A stretch of 64,000 bases of DNA, taken from assembly GCF_025148635.1 (NCBI RefSeq), contig NZ_CP102269.1, positions 744,001-808,000 on the forward strand. Reading direction: 5' to 3'. Made by a program: the position numbers and the translations under genes. The notes under the pieces were generated by a model, which was given only the letters and a program-made list of their open reading frames with translations, ran no database searches and was not told the DNA's origin. Shown one piece after another: positions 61,265-64,000 of the stretch (positions are counted from its first letter, which is position 1; each line of letters starts with the position of its first letter). Source of the DNA: Butyricimonas virosa (lineage in GTDB: Bacteria > Bacteroidota > Bacteroidia > Bacteroidales > Marinifilaceae).

Positions 61265-62524
61265 CTAACTAAATTGTTTTTTTATTTTTAATGCATAATA
61301 CATTGGAAGGACACCTATCAAAAAACTCGACACCATGTAAGTAATCGAGGCTCCGATGTAAGAAAAATAATATATAAGCGGAAATGCTATAACAAAACCG
61401 CAAACGGAAGCCACTACCGTGAGATTTCTCAATAATTTTTCATGATGTAACACGATCAAGTAATTTTGACCGTAAACAGAATCCATATTAGTAAATAACA
61501 ATGCGAATGCTGTAATTCTAAGAACGACAATGGCATCATCATATCCCTCGCCAAAAAAAGCTCTAATCAATAAAGGTGCAAAAACAAATAATATCAAACT
61601 ACCCAAACTGGATACTCCCAAATTGAATTTAGCGTATAAAGAATGATACTCTATCTTTCTAGAAAGATACGGGAAGAAAACATTGGTAAGAGTATTTAAA
61701 ACCGAGTACGCAACTTGCCCGAATTTCCGTCCCGCATAATAAATTCCGTTTGCCGTATCTCCTCCAAAAAATCCCAATAACAAGACTGAAAGATTATTAT
61801 ACAAGTTCGGCATCAGCGTATTGATAAAAACATCCGTGCTTCCCTTTATTGTAGAAATTATCGTACAAAATGCCGGTTTATATAAACGATATTTCCATTT
61901 CACAAAAATAAAATACAAAGCAATAGCCCCTGACAAAAAATATCCCGAGGCCACCAAGACCGGTTGTAGAATATAATCATCTTTATCCTTTATAAAGATA
62001 AAGATTGCCGCAGTAAATATCAATTTGGAAATCACGTTCAGTATAGTAGAGTACTTCATCCTTTCCAAACCTAAAAAAAACCATGCAGGGAAAAGTATAT
62101 GCCCGGGGACATATAAAAAAGTAAACAATATTACCATATAATTCTCTCGAAACTTGGGAACGATCAACAACAAGAGAAGCAATACCAGAAAAGAACAAAA
62201 CATCAAAAAAATCCTTGACCAAAAGATATCTGAAAATATCTTGGAGACTTCCTTTCTGTCATCTCTAGTTTGCGCCACATTCCTCGCTCCGGTCATATCA
62301 AATCCCCAATCCGCAATGGTTTGAATCCAAATAATAATTGCCGCCGCAAAAGAAATCTTACCCAATCCGTCAACACCCAACACGCGAGCGAGATACGGTA
62401 TCGAAATCAACGGGAATATGTAACTAGCAATTTGAAGTAAAGAAAGATAAGCAAAATTCGAAGCCAATACCTTCCCGTCTTTACTTCTAAGAATTCGCAT
62501 AAAAAGCGATTTAAGTTTACGCAT
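61265..62524 (-). CDS. Oligosaccharide flippase (Wzx-like)
   Basis: The 419-residue protein is a polytopic membrane protein with about twelve helices and the MOP-superfamily start ASNFAYLSLLQIASYIFPLI near residue 20 followed by PYLARVLGVDGLGKISFA. It exports lipid-linked repeat units across the inner membrane for the EpsG-like polymerase. It begins the A/T-rich part of the capsule operon and ends two bases before the TupA-like gene. The 138-base gap to the epimerase shows no gene. Confidence 0.92.
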   Translation of the reverse strand: MRKLKSLFMRILRSKDGKVLASNFAYLSLLQIASYIFPLISIPYLARVLGVDGLGKISFAAAIIIWIQTIADWGFDMTGARNVAQTRDDRKEVSKIFSDIFWSRIFLMFCSFLVLLLLLLIVPKFRENYMVILFTFLYVPGHILFPAWFFLGLERMKYSTILNVISKLIFTAAIFIFIKDKDDYILQPVLVASGYFLSGAIALYFIFVKWKYRLYKPAFCTIISTIKGSTDVFINTLMPNLYNNLSVLLLGFFGGDTANGIYYAGRKFGQVAYSVLNTLTNVFFPYLSRKIEYHSLYAKFNLGVSSLGSLILFVFAPLLIRAFFGEGYDDAIVVLRITAFALLFTNMDSVYGQNYLIVLHHEKLLRNLTVVASVCGFVIAFPLIYYFSYIGASITYMVSSFLIGVLPMYYALKIKKQFS

Positions 62525-62662
62525 TATTCTATCAAACGTTTTCGTTAATGCCTTCTAGATAATTATTTATCATCCTAATTATTAATGTTTTACCAAGCAC
62601 ATTCCCAAAGTTAATCGTGAAAATCACAACCGCATCCAAGAGGCATTTTCCCATCACCAAAT

Positions 62663-63712
62663 TTATTTATAATACTTTTTGTACCACCTCACGAATTTCT
62701 CCACCCCCTCCTTCAAGGGAGTTCTCGGCTTGTAGTCCATCTCTTGATACAAGCGGGTTGTGTCAGCGTTTGTCTGGTAAACGTCTCCCGGTTGCATAGG
62801 CAAATATTCCTTCACCGCCTCCTTACCGCACGCTTCCTCCAAGCTACGAATGAAATCCATCAATTTTATCGGGGTCGAATTACCGATATTGTATACCCGA
62901 TAAGCCGCACTAGAAGTCGCCGGGTTCGGGATTTCCGCGTTCCAATCTTCATCCGGCACGGCCACCCGATCCACCACCCGGATCACCCCCTCCACGATAT
63001 CATCCACGTAAGTGAAATCTCGCAACATGTCCCCGTGATTGAATACTTTCATGGTTTGCCCTTCCATAATTGCCCTCGTAAAAAGATGAGGGCTCATGTC
63101 TGGACGACCCCAAGGACCGTATACCGTGAAAAAACGCAAACCCGTAGTAGGAAGACCGTAAAGATGACTGTACACGTGTGCCATCAACTCGTTGGATTTT
63201 TTCGTTGCCGCGTACAAGCTGACGGGATGAGCGATCCCGCTATCCTCTTTGAAAGGAACGTTGGCATTCAACCCGTAAACACTGCTGGAACTGGCGTAAA
63301 CGAGATGACGAACCCCCAAGTAACGACAACATTCCAGGATATTCACGAAGCCCGTAATATTACTATCGACATAAATCCAAGGGTTCTCTATCGAGTAACG
63401 AACCCCCGCCTGGGCGGCAAGATTTACCACACGTTCAAATCGCTCCCGTTCAAACAATTTCGGCAACTCTTCCCGATCCTCAAGGTTCAACTTGATAAAC
63501 CGATACAACGGGTATCTCTTACCCCGTACCAGTTTTCCATATTCTATACTTTCTTTATTGATTCCCGTTTCCGCTAAACGAGCGTACTTTAAATTCACGT
63601 CATAATAGTCGTTGATATTATCCAACCCGACCACATCGTCACCCCGCTCTAGGAGGCATCGCACCACGTGAAAACCGATAAAACCAGCCGCTCCGGTTAC
63701 CAGTATTTTCAT
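62663..63712 (-). CDS. UDP-glucuronate 4-epimerase-like NAD-dependent epimerase
   Basis: The 349-residue protein has the NAD motif TGAAGFIGFHVVRCLLERG near residue 6, ASSSSVYG near residue 142, the catalytic YAATKKSNE near residue 167 and LRFFTVYGPWGRPDMSPHLF near residue 192, typical of bacterial UDP-glucuronate epimerases. It should give UDP-galacturonate for the surface polymer. Its start overlaps the stop of the upstream UDP-glucose dehydrogenase by four bases (ATGA), so the two make and convert UDP-glucuronate together. Confidence 0.92.
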   Translation of the reverse strand: MKILVTGAAGFIGFHVVRCLLERGDDVVGLDNINDYYDVNLKYARLAETGINKESIEYGKLVRGKRYPLYRFIKLNLEDREELPKLFERERFERVVNLAAQAGVRYSIENPWIYVDSNITGFVNILECCRYLGVRHLVYASSSSVYGLNANVPFKEDSGIAHPVSLYAATKKSNELMAHVYSHLYGLPTTGLRFFTVYGPWGRPDMSPHLFTRAIMEGQTMKVFNHGDMLRDFTYVDDIVEGVIRVVDRVAVPDEDWNAEIPNPATSSAAYRVYNIGNSTPIKLMDFIRSLEEACGKEAVKEYLPMQPGDVYQTNADTTRLYQEMDYKPRTPLKEGVEKFVRWYKKYYK

Positions 63713-64000
63713 CCTATCTTGTAATAATTGAAACCGTTTCCCTTCAACTCCTTCCCATCATAAATATTTCGACCGTCAACAACCACGTGCCCTCTCATCA
63801 CTTTCTTCAACACGCTCCAACTTGGAACCCGAAACTCTTTCCACTCCGTGACAAGCATCAAGGTATCAGCATCAACCGTTGCCTCGTACATATCCTTACA
63901 ATAGATAACTTTATCCCCAATTCGTCGGTGACATTCATCCATAGCGATCGGGTCGTACACTTTCACGCTCACACCTGCATTCAATAGCAAATCGATCAAC
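63709..64000 (-). CDS. UDP-glucose 6-dehydrogenase, C-terminal part (runs off right edge)
   Basis: The visible 97 residues are the C-terminal UDP-binding domain of a nucleotide-sugar dehydrogenase: VKVYDPIAMDECHRRIGD near the edge, ADTLMLVTEWKEFR in the middle and VVDGRNIYDGKELK near the end. The enzyme oxidises UDP-glucose to UDP-glucuronate with NAD. The first codon in the window is not a start; the gene continues beyond position 64000. It is the most upstream capsule gene in the window. Confidence 0.9.
   Translation of the reverse strand, partial: LIDLLLNAGVSVKVYDPIAMDECHRRIGDKVIYCKDMYEATVDADTLMLVTEWKEFRVPSWSVLKKVMRGHVVVDGRNIYDGKELKGNGFNYYKIG

Overview
The window looks like a chromosome segment of an anaerobic Bacteroidota bacterium, most likely Odoribacteraceae (Butyricimonas or Odoribacter). 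Reasons are promoters of the TTTG-N19-TAnnTTTG type, rare Shine-Dalgarno sequences, families typical of the phylum (DUF4143 ATPases, DUF6266, LruC lipoprotein, RteC-like protein, EpsG and TupA-like proteins), and a complete lysine-to-butyrate operon. The genus is inferred from gene content and was not tested by any search.

Layout. 0-2 kb: the end of an unknown gene and a DUF4143 ATPase. 2-6 kb: riboflavin operon ribD-ribE-ribBA-ribH (minus strand) behind an FMN riboswitch with its own promoter and terminator. 6-9 kb: a tightly overlapping minus-strand group (DUF169 protein, small membrane protein, ABC ATPase, MutS-like ATPase). 9-14 kb: M13 peptidase, YggL-like protein, GH29 fucosidase. 14.5-16.5 kb: tRNA-Asn, short repeats and a complete IS3-family element with a 3-bp target duplication. 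16.7-23.2 kb: an orphan sensor kinase divergent from a dsrC / dsrM-like / dsrK-like / cysteine desulfurase operon. 23.5-31 kb: kbl, LruC lipoprotein, HhH-GPD glycosylase, an AraC-type regulator gene split by an IS982-family insertion, an exported flavodoxin and an intact AraC paralogue. 31.4-47.1 kb: the lysine fermentation operon. 47-48.4 kb: a second DUF4143 ATPase with three palindromes at 40-bp spacing over its start. 48.5-52.1 kb: a phage-like lysis cassette (two DUF6266 proteins, 3TM holin, amidase, small membrane protein) with an RteC-like gene. 52.2-64 kb: a Wzx/Wzy-type capsule or O-antigen locus running off the right edge.

How the genes work together. In the lysine operon KamA makes beta-lysine, KamDE (kept active by KamB/KamC) makes 3,5-diaminohexanoate, Kdd (two tandem copies) oxidises it, Kce cleaves the product with acetyl-CoA, Kal deaminates 3-aminobutyryl-CoA to crotonyl-CoA, Bcd-EtfAB reduces this to butyryl-CoA, a CoA-transferase (subunits at positions 1 and 10 of the operon) releases butyrate, and thiolase recycles acetoacetyl-CoA. 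In the dsr-like operon a cysteine desulfurase is placed to load sulfur on DsrC, and a membrane DsrMK-like pair to reduce it with quinol electrons; no dsrAB is present.

The intergenic DNA is unusual. Several gaps between transcription units consist of degenerate tandem repeats with an exact 11-bp period. Gaps inside operons carry A/T-rich degenerate repeats with a 7-bp period, one of which appears to have entered a coding sequence. A third class, GC-rich nested palindromes, occurs at four sites.
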